Positions 23,755 through 34,381 of a stretch of 64,000 nucleotides of DNA are shown piece after piece. The number at the start of each line of letters is the position of its first letter. Position 1 is the stretch's first letter. The position numbers and the translations under genes are program-made. Source of the DNA: Rhexocercosporidium sp. MPI-PUGE-AT-0058 (taxonomy: Eukaryota > Ascomycota > Leotiomycetes > Helotiales); NCBI GenBank assembly GCA_020746875.1, contig JAGTJL010000003.1, forward strand, positions 186,001 through 250,000, in the 5' to 3' direction. Under the pieces are notes generated by a model, which was not told the origin of the DNA, did not search any database, and was given only the letters and a program-made list of their open reading frames with translations.

Positions 23755-25368
23755 TTAATGCTTCACCAGCCTCCAAGCACTTCTGCCCAGAACCCAAGAT
23801 CCATACGCCAGAGATGGAATCACAATACTCAAGAACAATCCTGCACCTATGAATATCCCCTGTTCAAAGAAACCAACCGCATGACCCAATGGCTGGCCAG
23901 TCTTAGGCAGCGGCTCCACAGCGTTCTTCCGGAGTTCTCGAGCTAGCAGCTCCTCGCTTCCTGTGGCACTCGCTCCCCCAAGAATTGTCTCGAGAGTTAG
24001 TAGCTCTTTCGATGGTGGCGAAATGTATTCTGGTCGCTCGGAAGAAAACATGTCGGTGCTGTATTTGTGGGGAATTGGTGATGGTTGTGAGGTGATTGGA
24101 GCTGCGGGGCCAATGAGCAGGTGTGCTGGAATTTGGTTGACATAGGTAACTGATGCATCAAGATGCTGAGCTAGAAACTTTGCTGTTGGAGCATCGGAAA
24201 AGAGATATGCGGCAAGAAAAGTCGATCTGATCGGTTAGCCCCTGCTGGTGGTAGTTCGGGTTAACACTCACTCTGATTTCTGCGACATGAGAGCGTCCAC
24301 AAGACTCGTGCATTCGAGAATGGGGAGATAGCAGCCAGATACTTTCATCTTTGTGATCGAGCAATTTCTGGAGACGTTAACGATGTATGAGGGGCTCAAC
24401 AGACTCAATTTACCTTTCCCGAACATCCGCGAGGACAAAGTCACTTGATCCAAAGACAGAAATCTGCCCTTTCTCCTCCGCGTCCTTGAATGCCTTCTTG
24501 GTCGAGCTTGGGATCTGTTGTCTTCGGGATTGTGAGTTCTTGGTGTGGAACTTGCTAGCATATTGAATGCAGGCTTGAGTGAATTTCGCTTTGACAAAGT
24601 CATTCACAATTACCAAGTCTGGACTATAAGCCGAATTTCCTTGGAAACTGAATCGAGCATTGATAATGGCCTTCGCGGCAAGCTCAACATCCGCGGCACG
24701 GTCGACGATGGCGATCGTCCGAGAGGATGGATTTGAGGAGAGCTGGTTAGTGGCAGGTAAAGATATCGGTACTGTCTGATCGACCATAAATGCCGATGAT
24801 TCTTGGGCTCTCGTATTCGAAATGTAGAAAGTGTCACAATCCAACGCGTCCGCTAAGATTTTCTTCAGAACTCGGTCAATGTTCAGCATCGTGTCTTCCA
24901 GCTTAAACTGTTGTTAGATCTCAACCGGTTCACTTTTGATAGAACAAATACCTCCAAACAGACGCAATTTCCAGCAGCTATGGCTGCGGCTATTGGGCAA
25001 ATTATCGAGTAAAGCCTGGTATGCGTCGTAGGTCGAATTACCACGAGACCTTTACCGACCCTTCGTGATGGGTTATCTGAGCCATTCGCAAGCAGATACT
25101 CATCCTTGTGTGACTTTTCGAAGTTCAATGACGAGTAGGATTGCTTGACAGCGCTCATGGTATGAGAATACTCAGCATCTGCTTCAGAACTAATGTCTTT
25201 CGAACCATCCCCAGACCCATCCTTGGTGATTGCAAGTAAGAGCTCGTCGACATTATTACAGAGTGTCTGGTGCAGATTTTGGAGCTCGTTTTGACGGTGT
25301 CTTATATTCGCTGTTCGTCCGTCGATGACAGCTGCACGTATCTGGTCCATTCCAGATGAAGAACCCAT
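23755..25368 (-). CDS. Aldehyde-dehydrogenase-like protein lacking catalytic residues, C-terminal membrane anchor
   Basis: Four exons: 25368-24952, 24901-24414, 24367-24272 and 24226-23755 (introns 50, 46 and 45 nt), 490 aa. The overall fold is that of the fatty-aldehyde-dehydrogenase branch: IAAAIAAGNCVCLE, IAIVDRAADVELAAKAI and the C-terminal PLGHAVGFFEQGI segment followed by a hydrophobic tail (SIVIPSLAYGSWVLG) that would anchor it to a membrane. The catalytic Cys of GQxC is replaced (QGNSAYSPD, Ala at about residue 230). The general-base Glu of ELGG is missing (TNQLSSNPS) and the WN oxyanion Asn is absent. I infer a pseudoenzyme with a structural or binding role. The open, well-spliced frame argues against a recent pseudogene. 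Confidence 0.8.
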
Positions 25369-25739
25369 GGTGATGACGGAAATGTAAAAATCAGGTACAG
25401 AAAAGTGACAACGGTCAGAAACTGTGGAAATACAACAAAAGAATACTAAAAGCTCAGAAGCTTGAGCTCCGCATTTACTAGGAATCTTCCGGCTGATCTA
25501 TTGACGGAATCCACCCGGTGGTTGGCAGCGGATGGTGGAGTGGTGGGTGGGAGGAGGGGGCGGGATGTGGTGGCGGCCGCTTCGGATCCCCTACTTCAAT
25601 GGCGATGCCGAGTGTTTAGGTTTGGCTCAGAACTTAACGAACAAGAAATGCACTGAACGAAAGTCCGAATGCCGTTCATATCTCATGCTCTTCACTGAGC
25701 TTGTCGTTCCAGATCTCTCTTTCAAACAAACATTCCATC
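25369..25739. other. Short divergent intergenic region
   Basis: 371 bp between the ALDH-like start and the start of the small divergent gene. It should carry both promoters. The stretch 25500-25580 is unusually G-rich on the + strand. Confidence 0.5.
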
Positions 25740-26164
25740 ATGTCCGTCACCATCACCGCAAATCCCATCACGCTGTCTCTCCAACAGACACTTGGAGATT
25801 ACGAAGTCCATGTCACAGGCGATTCTCAAGATACACAATCCATAAAATCTCCCAACTCTCGGCGAACAAATTCTGTGGAGAATCCTCCATCTTGGCCTCG
25901 AAATTATCACCGAGTGCCTCCTCACCGACCTGTAAATAGGGATTTGCTTTGGTCAGAAAGACCACTTGGCTCGAATCCTGGCGAGATGGTATTTCTACAT
26001 GTGATGTTTAGTGGAGTCTCATTGAATGCTGTAAGTAGATATAGAGTAAAGTGAACATGTTTTGATGCTGATAGTTGATGTAGGGTGTAGCACAACTTTG
26101 GGGAGCGACGGGAGGCAAGGTGTTTACGAAGACTTTCAAGTACGCGATCGGAGGTGAATGGTGA
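25740..26164 (+). CDS. Small uncharacterised protein
   Basis: I do not recognise it. Two exons, 25740-26030 and 26084-26164, joined over a 53-nt intron (GTAAGT to GTAG), encode 123 aa. The start is MSVTITANPITLSLQQTLGD and the second exon reads GVAQLWGATGGKVFTKTF before ending at GGEW. The splice signals are good, both exons have protein-like composition and the phase is 0. The middle part (about residues 35-75) is Arg/Pro/Ser-rich. No signal peptide or membrane segment is visible. It sits head to head with the ALDH-like pseudoenzyme, so the two may be co-regulated. Confidence 0.5.
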
Positions 26165-28775
26165 TAGAATCAGATCAGGTTTTGAAGACGAGTGCGGTAG
26201 CTGGTTATCTTTGATGGATGTAAATTTAAAACAGCAAAGGATTTCGAATACAAAATTCAATAGAAGAGACATGATTGTGTTATCATATTCTGTTGTGCTA
26301 GCTACGACTTCTAAATGCCCGAACCTTGAATCTCAAACACACTGCAGCGAAAGTTTGAGGAGCTGCTGGAGCAGTATGAAAGTGGCTATAATCGCAGAGA
26401 ATAACTCTCCCGCTACCTTCTGGTTTTTCTATAATTGTTTTTGTTTTTCCAATCACCAGGTGCAAGTGAGGGGAAGAGGTAATCTTCCCTCCTCAGCAAT
26501 TAGCTTCTGTATTAATTCGAGTATCACCAACGACTCTACAGCGTCTCTCCAGCTATTCTATCGTGCTATAGTCAGGCCAACGGTAAGAGAAAGCAATTAG
26601 AATATGTTAATCACTAGCAGGCCGAAGTGACTATAGCACGATAGAATAGATGGAGAGACGCTGTAGAGTCGCTAGTGATACTTAAATTAATACAGAAGCT
26701 AATTGCTAAGAAGTGAAGATTGCCTCTTCCCCTCACTGTCCTTATAGACCATTACAGAGCATTCGACCCAGCTCAAACGTTGATGAGTAACTAGAATGGA
26801 CAGGTTCTCGCCATCTTCTGCGCTGAATGATCCATGACACGCAGAGGTGAAGAGGACGCTTTGACTGGATTTAAGACATCCTTCGCCAAATTAGAGGCCA
26901 TTCCCCTCATCTCGGTAACGTTACAGATGTTCTTGATTGTGCTGGTACTGTAGTCGCCATTTTGAGTTTGTCAACGATTGAACTGTGAGTTAATCGTTTC
27001 GTATCCAAACTCTACAATAAAGTGAAACAACGTAATACTCCAATGCGGTGCAGTTGATATGCCGAGCTCCGTACCTCCCAAGTCCGTCAAGGGAAGAGGG
27101 ACCCGGAATAGGGTGGGGGTGGGGTCGCTGAGGGGCCGAAGCTGAAGCCAAATGCCTTCTCGTTCGAGGACCCACCTCCATGCGTCCCCCAGGAAGATGA
27201 CAGTCCCAAATGCGGGGATGTTTTGCCTCGAGAAGTCGAGAGTCTGAAAGTGAAAAGACGGACTCGGCATTTAGTCAATTCCGGCTTGATTTGAACCTGA
27301 GAAAGTTGCCTCTTACTACCGCCCATCAAATTCACTTGGTTAAATCTTTCGTATCTGGTACTGGAATCTGAAAGTTATGTACAAACTAGCTCCAAAACCC
27401 CCCTCATCTTACACAAGAGGTGTTCTACGAATTACTTGGCAAGTGTTTTCTCTCTTGAGATGCTTCATGAAAACAAAAGATGAGTCCGGAAAGGCAGTGT
27501 TCTGCGAGAAGAGATAGAACTACCATTCCAGCAAATTTTCAACGGTCTCATTGATTGTCTTTGCTACGCCACAAATCATGCACCCGTGAAAATGAGCGAA
27601 GCAATGATGTCAAAACGTAGTCGAGTAAATCAGTCGTCTTATTTGGGAACATACATTCTAATATCTCCCTAGTTTATCTCAAGAATTGACCCAGTTTCAT
27701 GAGACCGTATTGCGATTTGAGTATTTGCCTCCATGAGCGACATCTCTTATTTAGCGAACAGTATTTTTGGACTATAGTGTTGTTATGGAAGATCCGTGGA
27801 GCTAATCCTCGACGATGTGGTTGCAGAGTAATGGGAAAAGGTAATATCATTGCACAGCGAGGCACCATTCATAATTGGTAGATTGCAATATGAGCAAGAT
27901 GGCTTGGGCACTCATGCTGTATATCTTGGAAGAGAGTGAATGTATACATCTTGAAGGGAATCAAATTATTGGAGATCATAGTGAGGCTTTCATGAATACC
28001 ATGCAGACAGACCCTTTGGTTGATATGGATTCGCAAATTGCCTCTCACATCCGAGAAGCTTTTGGAGCACACGTGCCTGATTGAGCAAGGGAAATCGAAG
28101 AAACGCTCAAGAATGCCAGACGAAGATGGGGAGATCTGGGTAAATAAGTTTCCCAACATGAGGTGTAAAGCCATCGAGTCTTGAAGACATCACACCCATG
28201 AATGTGTTGACAAAGCTTCGGAAGTTCCACACCCCAAGTCTATTTCATCCGCGGCATTGATAAAAGTTGGAGCGGAATATCGAGCTTTACCGTGGTCTTC
28301 TCATAAACAATTGTATTGAGTAACAATTGTGAAAGTATAAACAAAAAGAAAATACGGAGTACTGGTTAGCTATGGTGGTGTGACTGCTGAGGAAAAAGTC
28401 GAACAACCATGCACGAGAGTTGCCTTGAAAACCTAAAAATGATACTCGAGCGAGCTGGATGAAAATTGAAGTTACCCTCGGTCAACAAGAACCTCACTCA
28501 GTAGCCCTCTCCCAAGCCGAAGGGCGTTGTTTATTGGACATTCCCAATCAACAGAGTCCTCGCTTCAAAATAGTCAGCCGAGCTCCTATTTTGCCCACCA
28601 TTTGCTGCCGCACCCCGCATTTCATGTGGGACGAAGAAGGGTGGGCTTAGGACACAACGTTTTGCTCGAATATCATTTGGAGTCGGAACAGTATAAGAGA
28701 AGCCGATTGAATAATCATCTTCCACAAAACACCCACACAAACATTCTTCTCATCCCAATTCTACCAGCCGTCACA
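26165..28775. other. AT-rich gene-poor region with a MITE-like element
   Basis: 2.6 kb without a supported gene apart from the inverted repeat at 26465-26737. Weak coding-like fragments occur on - at 26971-27270 and on + at 27875-28147 (the latter continues past an in-frame TGA), so eroded genes may be present. The SDR promoter lies at the right end. Confidence 0.5.
26465..26737. mobile_element. MITE-like element with 110-nt terminal inverted repeats
   Basis: The left arm, 26465-26574, is the near-perfect reverse complement of 26628-26737; the spacer is 53 nt. Both ends begin AGTGAGGGGAAGAGG when read inward. I count roughly ten mismatches between the arms, most of them C/T or G/A transitions. 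The element has no coding capacity. No clear target-site duplication is visible (flanks GGTGCA and GTCCTT), so the superfamily is unknown. Confidence 0.8.
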
Positions 28776-29701
28776 ATGTCAACACCCCCCGTTATCCTGG
28801 TGACCGCCGGCTCAGCGGGTCTTGGAGCAGCAGCAGCGAAGGTATTCGCAACGGCAGGGTATAAGGTAGTGATCAACTACTCCAGCAATGAATCAAGGGC
28901 TTCAGATTTGATACTCGAGCTAGAGAAGCTATCTCCACTTCAATCCACAAACGACAATACAAAGAACTTCCTGGCTATCAAAGCCGACTTGTCGAAGAAG
29001 TCGGAGATTGCTAACCTGGTGTCTGACGTCCTGGGTGGAATGAAGAGACTAGATGTGCTGTTTTCGAATGGTGGTTGGACGGTGGTTACGAAGTTTAGTG
29101 ATTTAGATGATAATGTTGATGAGGATATGTGGGATCGCTGTTGGAATATGAATGTGAAGTCACATTTGTGGCTGTTCCATGCTGCGAAAGAGCACTTGGA
29201 AAAGAGTGAAGGCTGTTTTATCACGACGGCTAGTCTGGCTGGTGTGAAGCCCAGCGGTAGTTCAATTGTGAGTTATTTTTTTCTTCTTTTCGTTGCTGGT
29301 GATTACCATTCTCATGATGAGCTTGATGCGGCCCCCTTCACCCAACGTCCTCAAGGCAAGAAGCTAATCTACCCACAAGGCATACTCAGTAACAAAAGCC
29401 GCACAAATACACCTCGTCAAAACACTGGCCTCGATATCCGGTCCGAAGATCAGAGTGAACTCTGTCTCCCCAGGCCTTCTTCTCACTGTAAGTCAGCCGA
29501 AAACATCATCTTGACCGGAGTTAACGCAAACAGGAATGGGGGTTGAGGTTCCCCCAAGAAACGCAGGATGCATACAGAGCCAGAACAAAACTAAATCGCT
29601 TTGCGACTGTTGAGGATGTTGCGGAACAGGTCCTGTGTTTTGCTAAGAGCAAGAGTGTTACTGGATCGAATGCTGTCATTGATGCAGGATTCTCCTTGTA
29701 G
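28776..29701 (+). CDS. Classical short-chain dehydrogenase/reductase
   Basis: Cytosolic NAD(P)-dependent SDR of 255 aa from three exons: 28776-29267, 29380-29487 and 29534-29701 (introns 112 and 46 nt). Visible motifs are a variant cofactor loop TAGSAGLG (the usual second Gly is Ala), FSNGGW in place of NNAG, TTASLAG with the catalytic Ser, and AYSVTKAA (Y166, K170) at the start of exon 2. VNSVSPGLL and the C-terminal GSNAVIDAGFSL match the family end. Unspliced reading loses the Tyr-Lys pair, so the introns are needed. It converges on the LigB dioxygenase. The substrate is not evident. Confidence 0.87.
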
Positions 29702-30066
29702 ATGGTAATATTTAGAGTACTGGACTCGTTTGTATCTAGCCATACGTAAATGATGACCAGATATACGGCAGCCAGATACATCATATCAAGTACTCATGAC
29801 TGCCCGAGCCGCGCTTCTCAATGCTCTGATCAACTGATAGAGGTCCTTCACCAGAGGTAAAACCACTGTCTGTCCTCCTCAAGAGTAGAGGTTTCGTGGG
29901 AATATTGGAATTCGGACTGACGATGATCGAGACGGAAAGACTGGCTGTATTTCGCTTAGTATGAGTATCATAGTCTTCTTATTTACTTCTCCAATATGAT
30001 GGTGTTGCGGAAACTTGTCAAGGTTGTACAATACAATCAACTCCAACGCCAAGATCGAGTAAATAT
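29702..30066. other. Short convergent intergenic region
   Basis: 365 bp between the convergent stops of the SDR and the LigB-type dioxygenase. No gene is seen. Confidence 0.5.
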
Positions 30067-31080
30067 CTAACGAGCAGCAACCATACCCGATCCAGACCAC
30101 ATTCCAAGTGTAAACTGACTATTACACATATTCCTCAACTCCCAATCCTCCGCACCCAATTCAGCAGGCGTACCTACATCCTCCACCGAGCCACAAAGAC
30201 CAGCCACGAACATAGCAGCCATAAAATGGTCATCCGTCCCATGAGCATCACGATACTTGGGTACCTTCATCAACATCGTCATCGCGCGACGCAAGTCTGG
30301 CCCCGAGTTCTTCGTGATTGCATCCTCGAATTCTTGGCGGAAGTCGAGCATGGTGTCGTCGGGGGGTGATTCCATGGCGAAGTTATCTGGTGGGCTTTAG
30401 CGAGGTGAGGGAGTCAGAGGGAGTCAGAATTTGACTATGACTTACCGCGATAACGTAGCATTTGGAACCAATTGTTGCGGTACAAATTATGCACCGCTCC
30501 TCCAGTACCAATGAACAGTACATCTTCATTCCTCAGAGGTCGTAGGGCTGCTCCCACCTTGACGTGGTAGTGCGGGTCGTATCTCGCGTTCATGGAGATG
30601 ATGGTCGTTGGTGGACAACCGTCAGGGAACATCCGGATGAGAATGAGATAAGTATCGTGGATCCAGTCGAACTTTTCGTTAAGTTTTGCTTTCAAGCCGC
30701 CCTTCTTGAGCATCTCTACACAGCGCGACGCCATGGGGATGTCGGGGTTGAGCTTGTAGGGCTCGAATTTGGAGGGCTCGACGTAGGCGACTGGGGATTT
30801 GACGGGTGTGGGGTTGGCTGCTACTTCGATTTCGTCGCCCAGAGTTGCCCAGTGTGCGCCCTGGTTGGAATGAGTATTGTATTTTCTTACTTGATACGAA
30901 AGAATTGAAGGGGGGAAAGCGAAAGAGTCTTACCATCATCACCACGTGTTTGATGCCATTCGCAAGAGCAGCATCTCCACACTTCTTCCAGTAGGTAGCT
31001 GAGGCTGATTCCTCACCAAGCATCATCGTGGATCCATGAGAGAAGAAGTGGACTGGGGTTAGGGAGTTAGCTTGGGCCAT
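30067..31080 (-). CDS. LigB-type extradiol dioxygenase (DODA-like)
   Basis: Class III extradiol ring-cleaving dioxygenase family, related to 4,5-DOPA dioxygenase, opening catechol-type rings using Fe(II) or Zn(II). Exons 31080-30934, 30860-30446 and 30386-30067 (introns 73 and 59 nt) give 293 aa, a normal length. Candidate metal ligands and active-site histidines are H15 in FFSHGS, H52 in MGAHW (completed across the first splice junction), the His of GGAVHNL, and the His of DDHF near the C-terminus. The start, MAQANSLTP, is the first Met before the metal site. Together with the convergent SDR it suggests aromatic catabolism or pigment chemistry, but no specific substrate can be assigned. Confidence 0.9.
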
Positions 31081-32106
31081 GGTGAATCGCAGAAGTTCGT
31101 ATTGTACAATAGAAGGATTGTAGCTGAGCGAGACCAGCAACGCAGTAGAAATGAAAGTTGAAGTTCGACAACGACGGGTTGTTTTTACTTCAGCAAATGA
31201 TCGGTTTGTAGACACTGAACTTAGAATCCCACAAGTCAGTCGACCAGTGCGGAACGGCGAAATGGCTCTACCCCGCGAGATTGTGGTGTATCGGGAGGGA
31301 AGTGGAGGTGGCCGGAGTGGAGGTGGGGATTGGGTTCAAAGTTCATGCTTCGCTAGTGGCCGAAAGACCGAGAGCCCCGAGAGCTCCGAGTTTCCATGGA
31401 CGGCAACTTACAGTAAAGTATATAGGTACAACGAGCATGGGTCTGAGAAGAATGTATACAGGTTTAGAAAGCAAGACTGGTAGTGCGTTGGGCAACTACG
31501 AAAGAACGCCTCAACATCAGCTATCTGAGGACTTTATTCTAACTGCCGCCGGCAATAGGCTTGTAGATGCGACTGAACACTTTACCTGTTAGTACTGCAA
31601 CCATGTCTACCATATCTAGGTTAGCAAGAGACATAGGCGTGAAATGTACACACTTCGTTGTCAATAGCTGTAGGTGGTTTGAGTAAATTGAGTGGATCGG
31701 AGGAGAGGGATGATTTAATTGATATTTTCAATGCCCGATTCTCATTTCCAAACCCCGCAGAGCAGTAGTGGTTCGGCTGCTATATTCATATGCTATGTAC
31801 AGAAACCTCAAGGCAATCATCCAACCCGCATCGGCATGCCTAATGTTAAGTTCAAGAGCGGGGTGGGCCAAGCCAGTTGCTCTCTGTGAAAGCGAACTGT
31901 GCCCGGCGTGATCCATAGGTGGATGGATGGAGGGATGTCCCAAAGGACCTTGGAAAGATCCCCAAGTATGCGCAACGGATGTCAAATCGATGCTGGCCAA
32001 AAATCTACAATACAGTGTAGTATCATGTTCTCGACGGGCTTGTTTTCCTGGCGAAGTGTCGGAACCACTTTCATATGTACTGGGTATGATATTATTAATG
32101 TTGGTT
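31081..32106. other. Intergenic region
   Basis: 1.0 kb between the dioxygenase start and the HapX stop. Short ORFs on both strands lack recognisable features. The left part should carry the dioxygenase promoter. Confidence 0.5.
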
Positions 32107-33645
32107 TCATCCTCGACCAAATCGACGATCGAAGAGCTTCAACACGCCCATAACGCTTGCGGCTTCGACTTCCATTGGAGCTCGACCTGGGTGTGCGGGT
32201 GGTGTAGCATGGAGTCTTCCGAGCCAGGTGCTAAGCTCATCACTAGCTTGCTCGAAGTTCTTGTGCGTGGATAGAGTCTTGTAGGTATCTGCACATGACA
32301 AACTTGGAGGTGGTTGAGAGGGAGCAGCGACAGGAAGAGACTTGCAACAGCCACCTCCGCCTGCATTGCCTCCACAGCAACCTTCTGGTACTGTACCACC
32401 AGCTGCGCGAATGGCTGCCAATGAACGACAGAAGAGACCGGACTTTGGATCTGATTGACATTGCTGACATGTACCGGGACCATTAACGCATGAATTGGAA
32501 GGAGTTGCGTTGACTGGTCGATGCATCTGAAGTGGCTGTAGAGAAGGTAACTTTCTTGAGGGAGCTTCGGCATCTGTATCGGACAGTGGGGGTGTAACTT
32601 CATTGAGAATAGGAGCGAGTCGATTGTCATCGCGATGCTCTTGATTAGCAGCGTTAGCTGCGGCGGCTGCTGCTTCAGCACACATGCAATAGGTGCCTTC
32701 TTCACAGAAGCCGCATGATTCTCCGGGGGGACGATGGCTTGTTTGAATGACAACCTCTTGAGATTGAACAGGCTTCGATGAAAACTGTGCCGTGAAATCA
32801 ATCTCAAGTGGCGTTGAGGGTTCTGAATAGCGTTGACGCTTCTCAACCTGTTGCTCTGATGGCGAGTGCGGCCGCTTCAATTCCAAGGGAGGCATATTGC
32901 CTGCTCCTTTAATGGTCTCTTCCAAGCACTCACAGTGAGTATCAGGACTACACCTGCCGCATCCCGATGTAGAGATAGCCATAGCTTGCTCAACACATGC
33001 ACAGTTGCTTGTCGTAGTACATCCGCCGCATCCCATATTGGGTTCTGGCTCAGGAGCAGTGTATTGTTGTGGTTCGATAGCCCTTGGCTCATTATGTCGA
33101 AGATGACGAGGTGGAAGTGGAACAGCATCTGTTCCAGTTGTTCGTGCACCATTTCGGAGGTATGATAGTTCTGCAAGAGCAGCCTCCTTTTCCTTCCTCT
33201 CGTACTCCGCAATCCGATCCAAGGTGTCACATCGGACTCTCCACGAATGAATCTCCCCACTGAACCTCTCGATATCCGCTTCCAGCTTGCCAATCTTATT
33301 CCTCAAATCCGACTCCCGCTTCTCATGGTCTTCCTTCACCTCATCTAGCTGCTCTTCAAGCTCTCCTACTCTGGCAGCGCGTCGTTCTCGGAATGCACGC
33401 TGGGCTGCTCGATTCTGAGCCTTGCGCTTCGTCGGCGGGGTATCAGTGGCGGGCTTCCGGCCAGGCTTCGGTCGTGGAGGAATGATCCATTCCTTGCGCG
33501 TTACCATAGTCGGCGTACCTGCTCCAGGAGATAGAGCGTTCATATTGGTAGCATTGTAGTTCTGGATGGTAAGGGCTGGAGGTGCTGGAGCCAGAGCTGG
33601 GGGAGAGCCCGCGGAAGAGGGTGTTGACACAGCAGGTGACGCCAT
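32107..33645 (-). CDS. hapX: HapX-type bZIP iron regulator
   Basis: Iron-responsive transcription factor that acts with the CCAAT-binding complex, repressing iron-consuming pathways in starvation and activating vacuolar iron storage in excess. One exon, 512 aa from the ATG at 33645 (MASPAVSTP). Domains in order: Hap4-like CBC-binding motif KEWIIPPRPKPGRK (51-64); bZIP basic region with NRAAQRAFRERRAARV (78-93) and a following coiled coil to about 165; then cysteine-rich clusters at about 206-217, 229-240, 311-322, 386-406 and 423-434, which sense iron through Fe-S binding. This layout is diagnostic. An in-frame ATG at 33798 would add 51 residues without HapX-like features. Two SreA-type GATA sites lie upstream. 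Confidence 0.95.
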   Translation of the reverse strand: MASPAVSTPSSAGSPPALAPAPPALTIQNYNATNMNALSPGAGTPTMVTRKEWIIPPRPKPGRKPATDTPPTKRKAQNRAAQRAFRERRAARVGELEEQLDEVKEDHEKRESDLRNKIGKLEADIERFSGEIHSWRVRCDTLDRIAEYERKEKEAALAELSYLRNGARTTGTDAVPLPPRHLRHNEPRAIEPQQYTAPEPEPNMGCGGCTTTSNCACVEQAMAISTSGCGRCSPDTHCECLEETIKGAGNMPPLELKRPHSPSEQQVEKRQRYSEPSTPLEIDFTAQFSSKPVQSQEVVIQTSHRPPGESCGFCEEGTYCMCAEAAAAAANAANQEHRDDNRLAPILNEVTPPLSDTDAEAPSRKLPSLQPLQMHRPVNATPSNSCVNGPGTCQQCQSDPKSGLFCRSLAAIRAAGGTVPEGCCGGNAGGGGCCKSLPVAAPSQPPPSLSCADTYKTLSTHKNFEQASDELSTWLGRLHATPPAHPGRAPMEVEAASVMGVLKLFDRRFGRG

Positions 33646-33830
33646 GTCGCTAGTGAAGATATTTACGGGCGAGACGCCGAAGAGTGTGATGAAGACCACT
33701 CTGAACCCGTCTGAGGCGATTCCGAGGTGACCATCAAGGCTCAATGAGACTGTGAACACTGTTCCGCAGGCCTGAAGGCGTGAAATCGATCGGAGCAATA
33801 AGGAAGATGGAGGGATGGGGGTGCAGGATC

Positions 33831-33839
33831 TTATCAGAT
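33831..33839 (-). promoter_or_regulatory. SreA-type GATA site, proximal, in hapX promoter
   Basis: The + strand reads TTATCAGAT, which is ATCTGATAA on the hapX strand. This is a perfect match to the extended SreA consensus ATCWGATAA, about 190 bp before the chosen hapX start. SreA is the GATA factor known to repress hapX in iron-replete Aspergillus, so location and target agree. Confidence 0.75.
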
Positions 33840-34372
33840 TAGATCTCTCTCTGCTTAGCGTCTCGGTCTAGACCGGTTATAGCTAGGACGCCGCGATCGG
33901 GACGAACGAGTGAGAAATCCCCTCTCGACTTCTCGGCAGTGAGTTTTTCACATGGGGGAAGATCACGTCTCGAGGTCATTTCGTAGGGCTCGAGCGATCA
34001 TCAATTGACATACTAGTACTGCTGAATATCTAGATCAGTACATTGCCCGTGGGTGGTGAAGAAAGCGTCGCAGACGACGAAGCATTAAAAAATACAATTC
34101 ACAACTTTCAGGACCCAGCTTTGGGACCGAATGTTGCATGTCTGAGCAGACAATGTTAAGCCGGGCTGAAGTTGAACCTTGACCGCAATATGGGATCTTC
34201 TCGGCTTTGCATTCTGGATAATCGTCCAGGCGCGGAGCAGATGCTCGAATTGACTCAGAAGGAGTGCAACGCGCTGGATGTCGAGGTTACATTTGTATTA
34301 GAAAGTGTTCGGAAGGATCGAAGGGTACTTGCCACAATTGAGCTTGCTCTGGAGAAGATTGAGGCTTCGATC

Positions 34373-34381
34373 TTATCAGAT
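34373..34381 (-). promoter_or_regulatory. SreA-type GATA site, distal, upstream of hapX
   Basis: A second perfect ATCTGATAA in the same orientation, about 730 bp before the hapX start. Both copies are embedded in the same GATCTTATCAGAT context, which strengthens the case that they are functional. Confidence 0.65.

Noticed and set aside
25968..25990. tRNA T-arm-like string GGCTCGAATCCTGGCG
   Set aside because: No acceptor stem or anticodon arm at the right spacing; it lies inside the exon of the small novel gene.
26971..27270. 99-codon - strand ORF right of the MITE
   Set aside because: Some protein-like segments but no domain or conserved motif; could be a relic, not supported as a gene.
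27875..28147. + strand fragment with an in-frame TGA
   Set aside because: The frame reads on plausibly after the stop, but the fragment is too short and unrecognised to call a pseudogene.
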